Part shown: positions 35,106 to 48,463 of the stretch, piece after piece
Position numbering within the stretch: position 1 is the first letter of the stretch
Layout: each line of letters opens with the position of its first letter
From: Typha latifolia
Taxonomy: Eukaryota > Streptophyta > Magnoliopsida > Poales > Typhaceae
Assembly (NCBI GenBank): GCA_019914945.1
Contig: CM034099.1
Location: 4,774,001-4,838,000 of the forward strand
Direction: 5' to 3'
DNA: 64,000 nucleotides
Notes under the pieces: model-generated
What the model saw: only the letters and a program-made list of their open reading frames with translations
Database searches by the model: none
What the model was told of the DNA's origin: nothing
Program-made: the position numbers and the translations under genes

Positions 35106-37749
35106 TCATTCCTTCTTGAAGGATTTAGACTCCACATTGCCGTCGTTTCCCCCGAGCTTCATGTACTTGTCCTTCCTCGTGAGCGCCGTGCGCTCGAACC
35201 CCAGCGCATTTGCGATCACCCCCTGCACGTGGTTGGCCACTTCGAACGCCGGCCTCCCGGCCTTGCACGTCTCCTCCGGCCGCAATGGCTCCAAGAATGT
35301 GACGTCGTAACCCGGCCTCGGATTCATGTAGAAGAAGAAGGGGTCCATGAACTTCCACCCCCTCACGGTCGACGCGAAGAAGACGTCCTGCTTCGCGTCG
35401 ATGGCGACCGGGACTATCCGGTCGCTGAGCTCGGCGAAGAGGGAGCTGAAGCGGAGCAGGAAGGGCTCGCGGCACGTGGTGCCCTCGGGGCAGACGACGA
35501 GGTCCCCCTTCTCGAGTAGGGCGGCGATGCGGGCGGCGTCGGCGGCGCGGTCGCGTTTCAGGGAGACGGAGGGGATGGGGGCGAGGAGGGTGGAGAGGCG
35601 GCTGACGCTGTAGGTGACGCAGGAGACCTGGCGGCCGAGGGCGATGGAGATTATGATGGGGTCGAGGGCGGTGCGGTGGTTGCAAACGAAGAGGGAGCCG
35701 GGGGATCCCGGGGAAGGGGGAGGAGGAGGGGAGCCGCGGATGGAGAGGCGGATGCCGGTGAGGGCGTAGGTGTAGCGAACTAAGGGGGCGGGGAAAAGGA
35801 GGTTGAAGAAGACGCGGAAGAGGGAGAGGTGGAAGCCAAAGGGGAGCCAGAAGAGGGTGAGGAGGGCGACGAGGGGGTCCGGGCGGCGGACGAGGCGACC
35901 GTCGTGGAAGAAGGTGTGAGACTCCAGCTTCTCCGGTGCGACGCGGGATGCCTTCGGGTTCGGAGGAACCATGTAGGCTTCCTGTCAGAGTTAGTTAAGT
36001 CATGTTGACAGTTATAGGTTGCAATATACCCTAAGAATTTTCTTAGTATCAAATTATCCCCCTAGAAAATAATAACGTACAATATTTGCACTATTTAAAA
36101 TATAACATATATACAACCTTTTATAAAGATGAAAATTATTATATTAAATAATTCCGATGACAGATTTTACGATATTATTTTTTTAGCTAGGGATGCAACG
36201 TGACATTGAGTTATAATTAATGAGGTGAATATGTAAAAAAATAATCATTCATTTTGTGCTAAATTCAATAAACTGTTTGTCTGGAATACTTATAAAGTGA
36301 AATATTGAAGAAACTATATATGACTAAAATGCATCCGTCTCAAATAATGTACATTTAAATAGTTTAGCTGTAGATATGCAAACTCTCGCTTTTAGGCCAC
36401 GAATTCGGCGTGTTAAAATCTTGAGTACTGTAAAGAGAAAACGCAAAGTCAGTAGTGAGAAAAACGTGAAGGGAAAAATGTTTTAAGGAGTAAATAAAAT
36501 TGGAAGATTGTATGATATCTAGGACTATTATTCATTTTCTACATTCGAGAAAAACGTGAAGTAAAACATTTTTGACTCGAGATTTTTGTTTGACGTCAGT
36601 TCAAATTCTGATATAAAATTATATAGTAGTCGAACTCAAGGATTTATTGCTTGGCATGGATGGTATGGCTTAGCAGGCAAAAGATCTCAGCTATTAAGCA
36701 AGCTATAAATGAGCCCCATCTACCAAAACAAAGAAAGATCAACCTTATACGCTTTGCTATCGAGCTGATTAAACAAGCAACAGTTTGAATTTTATCCTAA
36801 TTAGTTACAGTTGGCGGTTTTTAAAACAATAATTTTCTTTTCTTTTTTTCTAGATCTGTTAAATTAAATATAGGATATACTAAGTATTTTCGATATTCTT
36901 ATTATCGTCGTAACATAGTGGATTATCTTATTTTCAGGTAGCAATCGCGATTGCGCCAAATATCTTGTACCTACCATCAGTAATGAATTAGGTAAAACTT
37001 ATAATAGTAGCCAAACCAATCAAAAACTACCAAGTATCACTATAGTGCAGCAGAGTAGCGAACCCTGAGAATCAGCACCACCGAGAGAGATCTAGAGAGG
37101 AGGGAAGAGACGAAACTAACCATACCTTGCAGATCGCCATGAAATCGTGATCTGATTCCCGATCTCCAAGCCCCAAATCCGGCCTCTCTTCCCCAAAAAC
37201 CCTCTCCAATGCTTCCCTCTTCTTAACCCCCACGAGTACCCCTGGTCCGGTCACCCTCCCGGTAAGCCTACCCGTCCGCTTGTCCACCTCCAGCTCCGTC
37301 CCCACCACCTCCGCACCCAAATACTCCCCGACGAACTTCCCCACGATCACACTCGGGTTCGCCGTCACCACCACCCGCCTCCCCTCGCACAACTTGAACG
37401 CCCGCCACGTCTCTGCCCTCACGTCTGCGGCGTAGAACCGCGGGAGGACGGCGGCGGCGGCTAGCTCGAGGTCGCGGAGGCGCATCCCAGCGAGGGAGGC
37501 GAAGATGAGAAGCTCAATGGCAGCGGGCTCGGAGACGAGGCGGTAGAGTAGGAGGATGACGGGGGAGAGGAGGAGGAGGAGGAGGCCGCGGAGGAAGCCG
37601 CCGGCCTCGACGGCGAGGAGGAAGAAGTAGGGGAAGGAGGAGCGGGAGACTAGGAGGGTGCCGTCGAGGTCTGCCGCGACGGTGCGAAGGACGCGGCCGG
37701 CGGGATTGAAGGCACTGATCGGCGGGAAGGAGAGGGGTTTCGCAGCCAT
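35106..37749 (-). CDS. GPAT: sn-2 glycerol-3-phosphate acyltransferase, GPAT4/8 type (cutin)
   Basis: Two exons, 37749-37126 and 35981-35106, give 499 residues. The N-terminal HAD-like phosphatase domain has DLDGTLL with Asp27 and Asp29, a Lys-bearing GVLVGVKKREAL segment and GLGDRESDHDFM. Hydrophobic segments follow at about 38-70. The C-terminal acyltransferase domain has motif I NHRTALDP (His310, Asp315), GDLVVCPEGTTCREPFLLRF (374-381 core) and IVPVAI. The end, LTRKDKYMKLGGNDGNVES, matches GPAT4 and GPAT8. Those enzymes move omega-oxidised acyl groups from CoA to the sn-2 position of glycerol-3-phosphate and then remove the phosphate, giving 2-monoacylglycerol for cutin. Intact phosphatase residues predict the bifunctional type, not the phosphatase-dead GPAT5/7 type. 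The single intron follows CK, as in the family. It is the intact partner of the decayed copy at 32318-34173. Confidence 0.94.
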
Positions 37750-37785
37750 CTCTTCTCTTTTGAAATTCTACTAGGTCAGCGGCAG

Positions 37786-37837
<52 letters not shown>

Positions 37838-39175
37838 GGAATGAGATCCGTATAAAACAGAGCGAATAAAAAGATTACTTGCGAGTCGCAATCTGAAAAT
37901 TACCGGAGATACCCCTCTGCGTGTAGATGATTGAAAATTTGATTTAATTTATTTGTGGACTAAGTTACGGATTACGATTACCCCCCTTCTAGGAAGTGGT
38001 AGTGAAGAGTGACGAAGGGAAGATAGGCAGATGGACGACCCCATTGAATGAGCCTGTATAGGTCTCAGGAAGTTTGGTTTGGTTAGTTGAATAGCTCAAT
38101 CGATGCACGTCTCTGCGGTCAACATCTGTTAGCAATTAGTTGATTGGAAACATCAACCAACAACTGCACGTTTAATGCCTGTGCCTGCCTACTTTTACCT
38201 TCTCTCGTATATGCTATATATATATATATATATATAATGTGGAAATGATATGTTCGATTAGAGAATATCTGTAGGGTAGCGTCATTAAAGATATCTTAAA
38301 ATATTACTGCCAATCGGATCCAGATTCAACCGATCAGCTAATCAGACAAATTTAGAGTTGGCAATGCATGTCCCACAGATCCTACCGATCCAATGGACCC
38401 TCCTGCTTGCAATTAAACAGCAAAGTCTCCTACATGCAATAGGTAGGGTTAAGGCAAACAGAGGTATATATGATGGTCTCTAATTGGAAATGAGGTTTGT
38501 GTTTTTGAATTTGAGGTTTATCTATCAACTAAGTGCAATTCTGTCAGCACTAGTGAGTAAAAACATGACACAGAAGAGAGAGAAGAACGTACCAAGAACT
38601 GAGGGTTGATGCGCATCTGAGGAAGTCCTTGATAAAACGAACGGTAGCTAGAAGACCCTTCGTATCAGTAAAATGGGAAGGGCTCAAACCTACTTCTCTA
38701 AAAGCATAACATCCTGCCTTGAGTTGCAGCTCAAGACTTTGATAACCAAAGAAAAATCAAATACAAACTCAGGAGCTCCAAATCTTGGAAAAGAAAAACT
38801 CAGACCAAGAAATAAAGGTAGCATGAAAGTTACGAAGATCCAATCCTTTGCAGCAGTACAAAATCAAAAAGAGTAAACAAATAATTTAGGGGACATGTTT
38901 TAATATGCAAAGGGACTGTACTGAACAGAAGAGTTGATGTAAATAAAAATCACGCAAGAAATCAAATTATTACAATAAGTCTTAGCAACAACAAGGATGG
39001 CTCTAACAGCTGCAAGGAAGATATGCCACCAGACTAGAAAAACATTTCAAAACAATATCTATCGAAAAAAATAACTCTTTTATAACCACAGAAGACCTCT
39101 ACTAAAACTGGAACCTCTGCTTCTAACTGAAATGTGATGAACTGCAAGCTGTTGAATCTTCCTGTATGTACCCTA
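37750..39175. other. Intergenic region between GPAT and the C2H2/coiled-coil gene
   Basis: GPAT promoter on the left, including the TA/GA repeat, and a TA tract at 38215-38236. The 3' flank of the C2H2/coiled-coil gene is on the right. The small + frame 38673-38876 shows no family resemblance. No gene is called. Confidence 0.55.
37786..37834. repeat. Compound (TA)n-(GA)n microsatellite upstream of GPAT
   Basis: About 19 bases of TA pass into about 30 bases of GA, starting 37 bases before the GPAT start codon on the coding strand. It therefore lies in the 5' UTR or core promoter. The decayed copy lacks it at the matching place. Confidence 0.95.
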
Positions 39176-42100
39176 CTAAATGATATTTCTCTGCTTGGGG
39201 ACATATTTTAGCTTGCAAGTTTTTTCAGGCTTTGGTCTGATTTTGGGCTTAGAGACAGTGAATGCCATGTCAACTGGGCCCAGCCCACCCATCCGGTTCT
39301 CTGCACTGCCAAGGATGCTCCGTCCATAGCAATCCAAAGGTTCAAGTCGCGTTGCAGTGCCAACACCTTCACAAGTATCGAGGCAATCTGATGCATCAGT
39401 TTCAGGAGGTAAAACTAGCTCCACATGATCGGCTGCAATAGCATCCTTCCATCCTGCATGCCAAGGAGAATGTTGTTATATGCACACTCAATATAGATAC
39501 GGCTAGAATGTTGTGATATGCACATTCAATATAGATATGGCTAGGATGTTGTGATATGCACATTCAATATAGATATGGCTATTTAGGCGAGTGGGGCACA
39601 CCTTAAGTCAACTAACTTTTAAGGCTTTCACTTTCAATCAGAAAAAGTGTTATAGGGAACAACCCCTAATTCTGGACAATTGACACAAATTAATCTGACT
39701 TTGGTGTACTTAATGGTCTGACAATGATTTCAGAAAATTAGCTCAAACTCCAAGAATGTAATAGTTTTGTGGTTTTCACATAAACATCCCATGTAAAGAA
39801 ACTTGCAGGTTATACATTTAGTTATTACCAACCATATAAAGATCCGCACATGTTTATCGGAGATCTATAGACCAACAGGTAGTAAATTATGCAGACAGTA
39901 GGAACACAAGGAACCAAGGCATGTCATACCATACATTTATGAAGAATGAAATAATTTAATGACATGCTTCAGAAGAGAGTACTTGATGAATGAGGGTATC
40001 TTACTTTGAGAAAGAAAAGCCTCTGCATATTTGCTTGAGAATAAAATAGGCCCGTGTAGATCAGAAGTCATGTGTGCTGCTGTAGAATCTTTTACATAGC
40101 TCTCAAAGTTGTTCTCACGAGTTCCACATGAAGGAAAACAACCCACTAATATTGGGTTAGCAGTTTCAGAAGATAGGTTATCCTTCTCAATCTTGACATC
40201 ATTTCCGTTTGCTTTAGCAGAATCCCCATTTTCATGCCAGCCTACTGGTCTCTGCACCTTGACTTCTGAGAGGTTGTTAACGTTCAAACTGGAATCAGAT
40301 TGAGCAAGCTTCTTTTGATAATTACCACTCGTGCAAGAGTCGTTCTGGTGAAGTGCGCTATTGTCTCCCAGTGTTACATTGATAGAACCTATTAGGACTT
40401 CACAGGTTTCATTGAGAACTAACTGATTTCTATTTTCTACAACTAGATCGGAACCATCTGTTTCATTCTCAGGTTTTGTTTTCCTCGTCCAAATCTGATG
40501 AGTAAAGGTCTTAGGATCCTTGTAGTTTGCATACTTCATCGAAACAGAAGACCATGTAGCTACTATAGGACCAGAGTTGAAACCATTATGAACAGGTCTC
40601 GCCGGTCTAAAGATTTGGCGTTGTGAAGCAATTGGTTGCCTAAATTCACTCGCCAATCGCATTTCATTATCCAAATTGTGATCAACATCTTCAGGTTCTA
40701 ACTGCAAATTAGGATCCGAATCAACATCGTGGTCCACTGTCCAAGGAAGGTTCAGAGAGATTGGCACTTCCAAGGCATACATCTCGGACTCTGACAGAGG
40801 CCTTGGACTTGGCAATCCATCAGATCCAGAATGCCCTTCCACTGTACCAGGGGTTTGCAAATCCTTCAGTTTTTGTTCTTTCTGTTTAAGCTTCTTCATT
40901 CTTTTCTTTTCTATAAGCTCCACTTGCCTGCAAACAACTTACAGAAAATAAATTTCTGAAAATAAACAAACTGCTAAGCACAACTTTTAATCATGAGAAT
41001 TAACTGCTGTTAAAGTCATTTAGGAAAAGTTGCAGATTCATTTTCATTCAACTGTTTCAGAAAATAAAAAATCAGATTGATAAACAATAACACCAAAAGA
41101 CAAACTTGGGAACATTTAAAATCACTCATAGTTTTAAAAATTATAAAGGGCCAGTTAATCAGCCACCAAAATAGTACGAACTAGCTGAAAATGACATCAA
41201 ATGTTCACAAAAGCTAAGGATCAGTTTAACAACCCATGATGCTAAAAATTGAACCAGCTGAAACATAAAAACAGTAGGTATGTTAAGTTGTAAAAGGCAG
41301 AAGGAAAATGTCCAGATAAATATGGATGGTAGCATTATTAATGGATCGGGTGAACAAAAATAGGCCTGGGTTCTGGATCTCCACATTCAGCGTCGAAACC
41401 TTTTTCATGTAATTTGACTGACTTTGCCCTGTCTTCAGATTAAGCAGTACCTGAAACAGATATTTATTATTTATTTATTTCTGTCCAAGCTTTATCACTA
41501 TCTTAATTCATTAAATCTCAATTCCCTATTTACAAGAGCCTCACTCCATTCACCAGCAATTACTCATAGACTTCCTTTCTCCACCTTCATTCTGAACCCT
41601 CCAATCTTCTCCTATTTGAAATTCAAAATTTTCCAGCATCACCTCCTCAGCCTCTTGACCTCCATCCTTTCCTCTAACCATTATCCTTCCTTTCACTTAC
41701 TTTCACGTGCGGAGAAAGAGATGTTAACATTCGCAGAGACACATCTTTCGGTCAAAGAAAGTTAAGGTTAAGCTGAAGTATCTCACCCAATATGAGTCTG
41801 AATATGATGGTAAAAAAATTACCTTTTCTGAGCGGCTTCCTCTTCCTCGACAAGCAACTTTTGACATCGCAAAGCTTCAGCAGCCTTATCAGCAAGCCAG
41901 GCTTTGACCTATGCATTCAAAAATTTCCAACTCAGAATACTTTTCCAGTAAGCAAGAGTACAAGACAACGGATATCCTGCATGCAACTTTACAATTTTTT
42001 AAACTAAAAATGATTATTATACCAGCTTTTGTTCAAGAAGAAAACTAGTGCATGCAACTAGGTTTTTCATCTCCAAAGCAATCCTCCCAGCTTCTCCATC

Positions 42101-45021
42101 AAACAAAAACTTCTGTATTTGTATAGTTGGACCAGAAGACAAGAAGGTTTTCTCGCTTGCATCATCAAGTATGTTAAATAATTCCTGCGATGTAATGGAT
42201 AACCTCGAAGGTTTCACTTGGACAACTTCCTGCAGAAGAAAATAAGATTCAGAAAAGGATGTTGGCCCGTTGGACATCAAGAAAAAAAATAGTGAAGGAA
42301 AAAGACAACATCTTACCAAAAGAGCAGTTCCTGCCTTGACATACGTCTGTGGAAGTGAAGCGAACCCTGGCTTATATATCCATGATGATAATGCTCTTAT
42401 AATTGAAGATCCACTAACTTCCTGATACATGTTCCTCGTAAGAATCTCCTTCTAAATTGGTGATTTATCAAAAAAACATTTAGGAAAAACTAAGATTATA
42501 GATCAGCCTGTGATATAAAAACAATCTGGCTATTAACAGAGTAAATAAGTTGGGAGATGACTTGTCTCAGGTCCAAATAAAAAAGTTAAATTAAGTACTT
42601 GAGAACCCAAGACTTTTAATGCTATATTCCTGTACAACGTAAATGTAGGTCCATCAAAAGACCAAATTAACATGTTATTTTGTGATGCATTGACTGATTC
42701 TTTCCACTGAGACTCCTCCCAAATACAAAGGACTCAGTTTTGTAGACACTACTTTTCCTCTTTTAAGCTCTTATATGGTTAAGAACTAATTTTCACAATT
42801 ATACATCCAATAATACTAGTATCTGAACAAGTAAATACATTTTACATGTTTGCAGTACAATAATTTGGTAATATAGATTATCTAATTTGACAGAGAGAGA
42901 GAAGAGATATATGGGCAGTGACACTCTTTAACAGTAGATATATATACCATGAGATAAAAAATAACCTAGGATTTCAAAAGGAAAAAAGGTATCATGATGA
43001 TGTGTGCAATACTATTTGGAAGGTAATAGCTAAATCTACCACCACATGACAACAAACATACCAAAGTCCACAATTATTTTGAGTCAATGAAAAAAATCAA
43101 TCGCATCATCTGTAGGTCTACACCCAACATTTTGGGAACCTCTATTTCCAGCTATTTTGCTCTAACTACGGTGTAAAACTTTTGCCAGAAGTTTTCTGTC
43201 AAAACAAAGAATTGCATTACCTGACAGGAAAATTCTTTTGTTGGTTTTATCATAATAAAGTTGCAAAGTCACTCTGTTGACACTAAAGACCTGTGTTCAA
43301 ATCAACCAATCTACACCATTTTAAATCTTGTCTTCTCAAGGAGAAATTTTTATTACTTTCCAAAATAAGTAATGTACCAATAAGGCAATCATAAATACTC
43401 AAAGACAATTCATGAATATAGATTCATAGGCATATACATACAATAGAGAGTGACAAGTACATACATATAGATTTATATAATCATATATAAGATGACACTC
43501 TTTAAACATACGCTCAGACACAAAAGTAGGGCAGCTAATAACTACAAAAGTAGGAGGTAGACTAGCATCAGAAATGTTACTTAAAATAGGCTGCTTGTAG
43601 ACAATAATGCATGACAATAAAAATTTAGCCAAATGATCACCTCTATAGCCATATCTGCAAGTGACACAATCTCTTTTGCCTCATCCACAGAGAGCTGGTC
43701 AGCACAAAGAAAAGCATTAACTGTTAGCATTTTAAATATATTCAGTAGACTTTATATTATTACCAAAAAAAAAAACTGAATCTGGATTAGGCATGATCTA
43801 AGGGTCACTCCAGATAAATTATATTCATAAAATTAGACTAAACAAGCTGGCCATGAATAGGTCAATCATTCTCAATTTTCCAATTGGCTAGGTGTTCAAG
43901 TTAGTTTTCAGTTTCAACCAATTCAATTACCAGCCTCTGAAATCGTAATCATTTTTTAATCATAAATTACCTTGTCCCAGAAAGCGCCCACACACTCTCT
44001 GTTCTTCGGAAAGTCCTATAAAATGTCAACTGAGAGCATCAGAAACCATATTTACAATATAAACAGGATTATTAGGGAAAAATATTATTCAAGTTGCAGA
44101 AGAGATAAGATCTCTTAAATTATCAATAAAATTAGCATAAAACAGCTGCCAATAAGTTATTCTTAAACATTAAATAACAAAATCTTGTGGAGTAACAATA
44201 TCTTTAAATGCATGTTCTTGTAGAAGTAACTAATAACTTGAATGATAAGACCAAGTTCATTCAACAAGAGTTGCCAAAATACATTTCTACTCAGTTTTAT
44301 CATGAAGAAAAGCTAAGATAAAGACCTTATCTATATACAATGATCGGCGATGTACTCGTATATGTCGTCTATAATTTATGGAAGAACAAAATTCCCGAGA
44401 ACACTTGTCACATTTCTGCAATTGAACCTTCGATGGAGACAATAAGGGCCACCCTGGAAGATCTGCCAGAAGAAAAACAGCAGGTAATTTTGCATGCAAA
44501 GCCCAGCTTATCAGCGAGTCAAAACCTATCACTACAGCAAACCAAAATACCTGCTTTTGACACGACATACATTTTTCAGGCTCACCATTTGCCCTTGCAG
44601 CAGCCTGAGCGAAAGCAACAACAGCATCAGGAATTTTGAGAGCTTGCATTAGCTCAGCTGTGCTCTTTGTCCCCTTCGCTGAGATACTGCCATTTAAACT
44701 ATGCACCGACTCTCTAGTCCCATTCTTCTCAGAGGTCAGATCATTGCAAAGCTCAAGAGAATGGTTATTTCCTTCTATGCAATTGTCCACCTTTGAATAT
44801 TCAGAAACCCGGCTGCTTCCCTGCTGATCAAGTGCATGGAGCAATTGTATCCACTGGACAGAACTATCGCCAGATCTAGAAAGTGATAAAACTGGCTCTT
44901 TTCCTATTGCTTGTCTCATAAAATTGCCAACAGAACCTTGTTCTTCCTTTTCTAACATTTCACTTTTCTCAGGCTTCATTGCATCAGGGGCACTACAAGA
45001 TCGGACCTTTGCAACCGACAT
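39176..45021 (-). CDS. Conserved C2H2 zinc-finger and coiled-coil protein, function unknown
   Basis: Nine exons from high to low: 45021-44526, 44462-44326, 44015-43971, 43694-43641, 42421-42317, 42229-42023, 41908-41823, 40927-40005, 39453-39176. They total 776 residues. A CXXC pair (CMSCQ) near 153-156 precedes one C2H2 finger with Cys183, Cys186, His199 and His203 (spacing C-X2-C-X12-H-X3-H). A helical middle follows (LRCQKLLVEEEEAAQKRQ, then KKRMKKLKQKEQKLKDLQ), a likely coiled coil or basic segment. After it comes a long low-complexity region and a basic C-terminus (KPKIRPKPEKTCKLKYVPKQ). I recognise this as a widely conserved plant protein without an assigned role; database labels often refer only to the finger or the coiled coil. 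The 63-nt intron 44463-44525 is in frame and stop-free, so a 797-residue form is possible. A non-coding 5' exon probably lies near 46041-46260. Confidence 0.83.
39469..39582. repeat. Three tandem copies of a 38-bp unit
   Basis: Units 39469-39506, 39507-39544 and 39545-39582 follow the pattern RATGTTGTKATATGCACAYT then CAATATAGATAYGGCTA. Units 2 and 3 differ by about two bases. The array lies in the last intron of the C2H2/coiled-coil gene, directly next to the acceptor of the final exon. Confidence 0.95.
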
Positions 45022-48000
45022 CTAAAACTCTGAAGATTAATGTGTTATTTCCTGATTAAAGAATAATATAAAATAATACGTACACCTTACTGCATTATAG
45101 TTGATGATAATACATGCTGAAAGGGGAAAAAACTGTTAACAGGAGAAAACAAAAAAGTAAACTATATGCATATGATAAATGAACTACAAGTATGACAATG
45201 TCAAATATTTTCAACTACTTAATGATACATCACTATTAATCTCAGGTACAGCTGAGTAAAGGAGTGAAAAATAGCAGATTTAGTACGAGGGATGGAAATA
45301 TTAAAAAGAGGGATGACTCAGATCCCAAAGAACACCCAATTCCATAGCACATGGTGATTGGAAGTAAGTCATAGAGCAACCTGCTTCCTTCAAACTACAC
45401 CTTTTCTTTTTGTAAGTCATCAAAATATAGGTACAAAGATGAACATCCATAATTTGTTGAACGTCTTGCAACTTAGGCAGAAGAGTTTTAATGAACTGCA
45501 GATCAGCAAAATGATGGACATATAACAAAGTGTTAAGATACTGAACTCCAACAGGATCTGTACAAAGCACGACGATCAACGTGGGAAGAGAAGAATGTCA
45601 GATTTACGAGTAGGGCTAATAAATCTATATATTGAACATATAGATAGGAACAGTTGGATGTCCAATCAACCAGAAAAGAATAAAAGATACTAACAGCATC
45701 AGATCAATAAGAAACAAAAATTATAATCTACAGTGACATCTCATACATCAGATCCATGAGAACGGAGCTAATCTACTCCATTCATCAAGCGCGTATTCAC
45801 AGAACAGATAAAAATTGATCGAGAAACCCAATCCGCGGCCTTCACAAGTATCAAACTAAAACTGGCAACTAACTATAACAATCAACATATAAATCATCAA
45901 AAGGATCACTCTTCCCATTGCATGTGGGACTACAAGCTCTGCGCTAATCACCCAAATATGTCCATCTTCGCATCCTACATCAGCACGATCGCAAAAACTA
46001 GCCGGAAGTACCAATCAAGGGCGAGATCATGCTTACTCACCGGTCAAGGGGATCGAAGTAGGCGATGTTTGATCGAGAACGTCGGATCAAAGATCTGCGA
46101 CTGGCGATCGGAAACGGTAGTCAGGATCGCCGATCCGAAGCAATGGTTCGAAGGAAGATCACGGATATATCGGGGGAGCGAGAGGTGGCGGAAGAAACCC
46201 TAAGGAACGCAAGGATCAGGAGAAATCGCGAAGAAGACGAAGGGGCGAAGGTGAATTTATATTAAGGAAGTGGGAAATAGAGTTTCTAGGCGGTCGTGGA
46301 GAAAAAATGGACAGGTCGACTCGTATTAATATTATTCTTGGGGAGAAAAATATATTAAGAATATTTGAGATGAAATATATCGTTTTGTCCGATATGAATT
46401 AAAATTTCATTTTATATTTATTTTTCAAATTTAGATGTTTGGGAAATTAATAAAAAAATACCACCTTCATTATATTTTATTATTATTATTTATACTTTAC
46501 TTTATCATAATTTATCTTCGACCCACCTTACTTTACCACGGTACTTATCGTTCGATCCTTTTATTATAGGTTTAATTCCTTAAAGCCTTGTTTAATTTGA
46601 GGTTACACACTGAACTCAATTAGATAGTCTTATTTTTTAAGTTTTAATTTTTTTTAAAATAAACTCAATTAGATATAAAAATAATAATAATAAATTATTT
46701 GGTTACTGAACCAGTTTAGGAGTTCCTCAATGAATCAGTTCAAAAAAGTTCCTAAACTCAAAGTAAATAAAGCTAAAAATATGCAGAACTAGATTTGAAA
46801 TGAGTTAAGCTTAATTAATAAAACTTGGGCTCAAAATTAATTTCAAAGCTAAGCTTAGCAGAGACCGGCTCAATCAAGATAAATTCAATTTATAATTAGT
46901 AATATATGTACTGTAAATAATAATATTTTTTATTATATGTTTAGTGTAATTTAATTAAGTTTACATCATCGAAGATTTAATTCAAGTTTAATTTGAAAGA
47001 TGATTAATCTGCTCAAAATAAAATAAACTCAAGCTCGATATTCTAGGTTAGACTTGAAATTAACTTTCAACACAAGTTTGAACAGAGCTGCTCTTAACTG
47101 GATTACACCCCAATCTATGAATCCATTAATTTAAATATGACAAACTAGATAACAATAATAGAAGAGGTTGTTTCTATATTTTTATGTGAACGTTTAATAT
47201 ATATATATACATATATTTCTTATATTTTCAAGTAACATAGCATTTGGTGTGGCTTTATGAATTAATATGGAATAAATATCTGGCATTGGATCCTTTTTTC
47301 GAATGTGTATAGCAAGAAATGTTGTTATCCATTTATCCTATTGGCAAAAATGCCCGGGCTCGAATAACTCGAGTACTTTCGGGCTCGAATAAGTCCTACG
47401 AATTGTGAATAATCATAATAATACAAGTAGATGAGTATATACGTACTTATACCTTTGAGATAGTATCAATTGCATAAATTAGATAGTAGAAAGTCAAACC
47501 ATTAGCACAAGAGTCAAAAGGCCCATATTAGAGTATTGGCTCGACCCTAAATTTAAAAGGAAACTATGTTGTAAGGTTAAGTTTCAAATTCCCCATACCT
47601 TGTTATAGTTTTATTTGTGTCATTTTAATCTTTGGTGATTATATTCAAACTTCATCATATAGGCCAAATTTAAGAATATAAGTAAAATTATACAAAATTA
47701 GATAAAAAATTTATTGTATCTAAATAATATCGATCGAATTTCAGATGATAAAAATATTAGATAAAATATAGAGTTTGAATGATAAAAATATCTATATGAT
47801 AGGATATAAACGATAATAAAAGCAAAATACAATATGTTTTTGATAGAATTTTATTTATTTTATTAACTCGTATTCTTGTTAAAATATAAATATCGTTAGC
47901 TTTTAAAGTAATTGATAAATTAATATGGTATTAGAACATAAGTCTTAAATTTGAATCATGTCAAGCTAATATATCATTTAAAATATAATATGACAGCTTA

Positions 48001-48463
48001 AATTTTTAGAATAATTTATAAGCATATATAAGAAATTTTCTCAAAGAGTTAGTAAGGTTAAAATTGTAGTTTATAGAAGGAATATTGAATGAAACCTATT
48101 GAGTACATGTATTGAGTTATGCAAGAATGAATCCCTTTTAATTGGATTTACTTCTTACGACTACACTAATTAACAGAGTAGAATACTTGCTGTGTCAATG
48201 ATTGACAAGAGATAATATGAATATGAGAGAGTTTGATCTCAATGATTGTAGTAACAATATGTTAATAATGTTTCATTAGATTCTACAATTCTTTCTAATA
48301 TTTGCGCTTCATATGCACACTAATCAAACTATTGTTGCAACAACAGGAAAAAAACCTAGCCTTTTATCCTTTAGAAGTTTGATACAACAACCAATACTCT
48401 CCTCCATAAGCAATTTACATTTCCAGATCTCCTCTCCTAGTTAGAAAGGATCAAACACTTGAC
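45022..48463. other. 5' flank of the C2H2/coiled-coil gene and 3' flank of the kinesin gene
   Basis: The left part is probably a 5' UTR intron and promoter. From 46300 to 48400 the sequence is very AT-rich. It contains a possible decayed repeat at about 46580-47100 with recurring ACTCAATTAGATA and CTCAAGCTCGA-like phrases. Another decayed repeat with TATGGTATTAGAACATAAG lies at about 47928-47960. No gene is seen. Confidence 0.5.
46041..46262 (-). other. Likely non-coding first exon of the C2H2/coiled-coil gene
   Basis: A GC-richer block ends on the minus strand in CCG|GTGAGTAAGC, a strong plant splice donor at 46040. Upstream it is A/G-rich and lacks a long frame in the gene's phase. An intron from 46040 to just before the ATG at 45021 (acceptor such as TTTTAG right before ATGTCG) would join it to the coding sequence. 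This is inferred from splice signals only. Confidence 0.45.

Noticed and set aside
35125..35685. 186-residue alternative frame inside the intact GPAT gene
   Set aside because: Same reason: compositional shadow of the acyltransferase exon.
41424..41765. 113-residue + frame inside an intron of the C2H2/coiled-coil gene
   Set aside because: Ser/Leu/Phe-rich product of pyrimidine-rich intron sequence, without family resemblance.
45301..45579. 92-residue minus-strand frame upstream of the C2H2/coiled-coil gene
   Set aside because: Lies in the inferred 5' UTR intron and has no recognisable family pattern.
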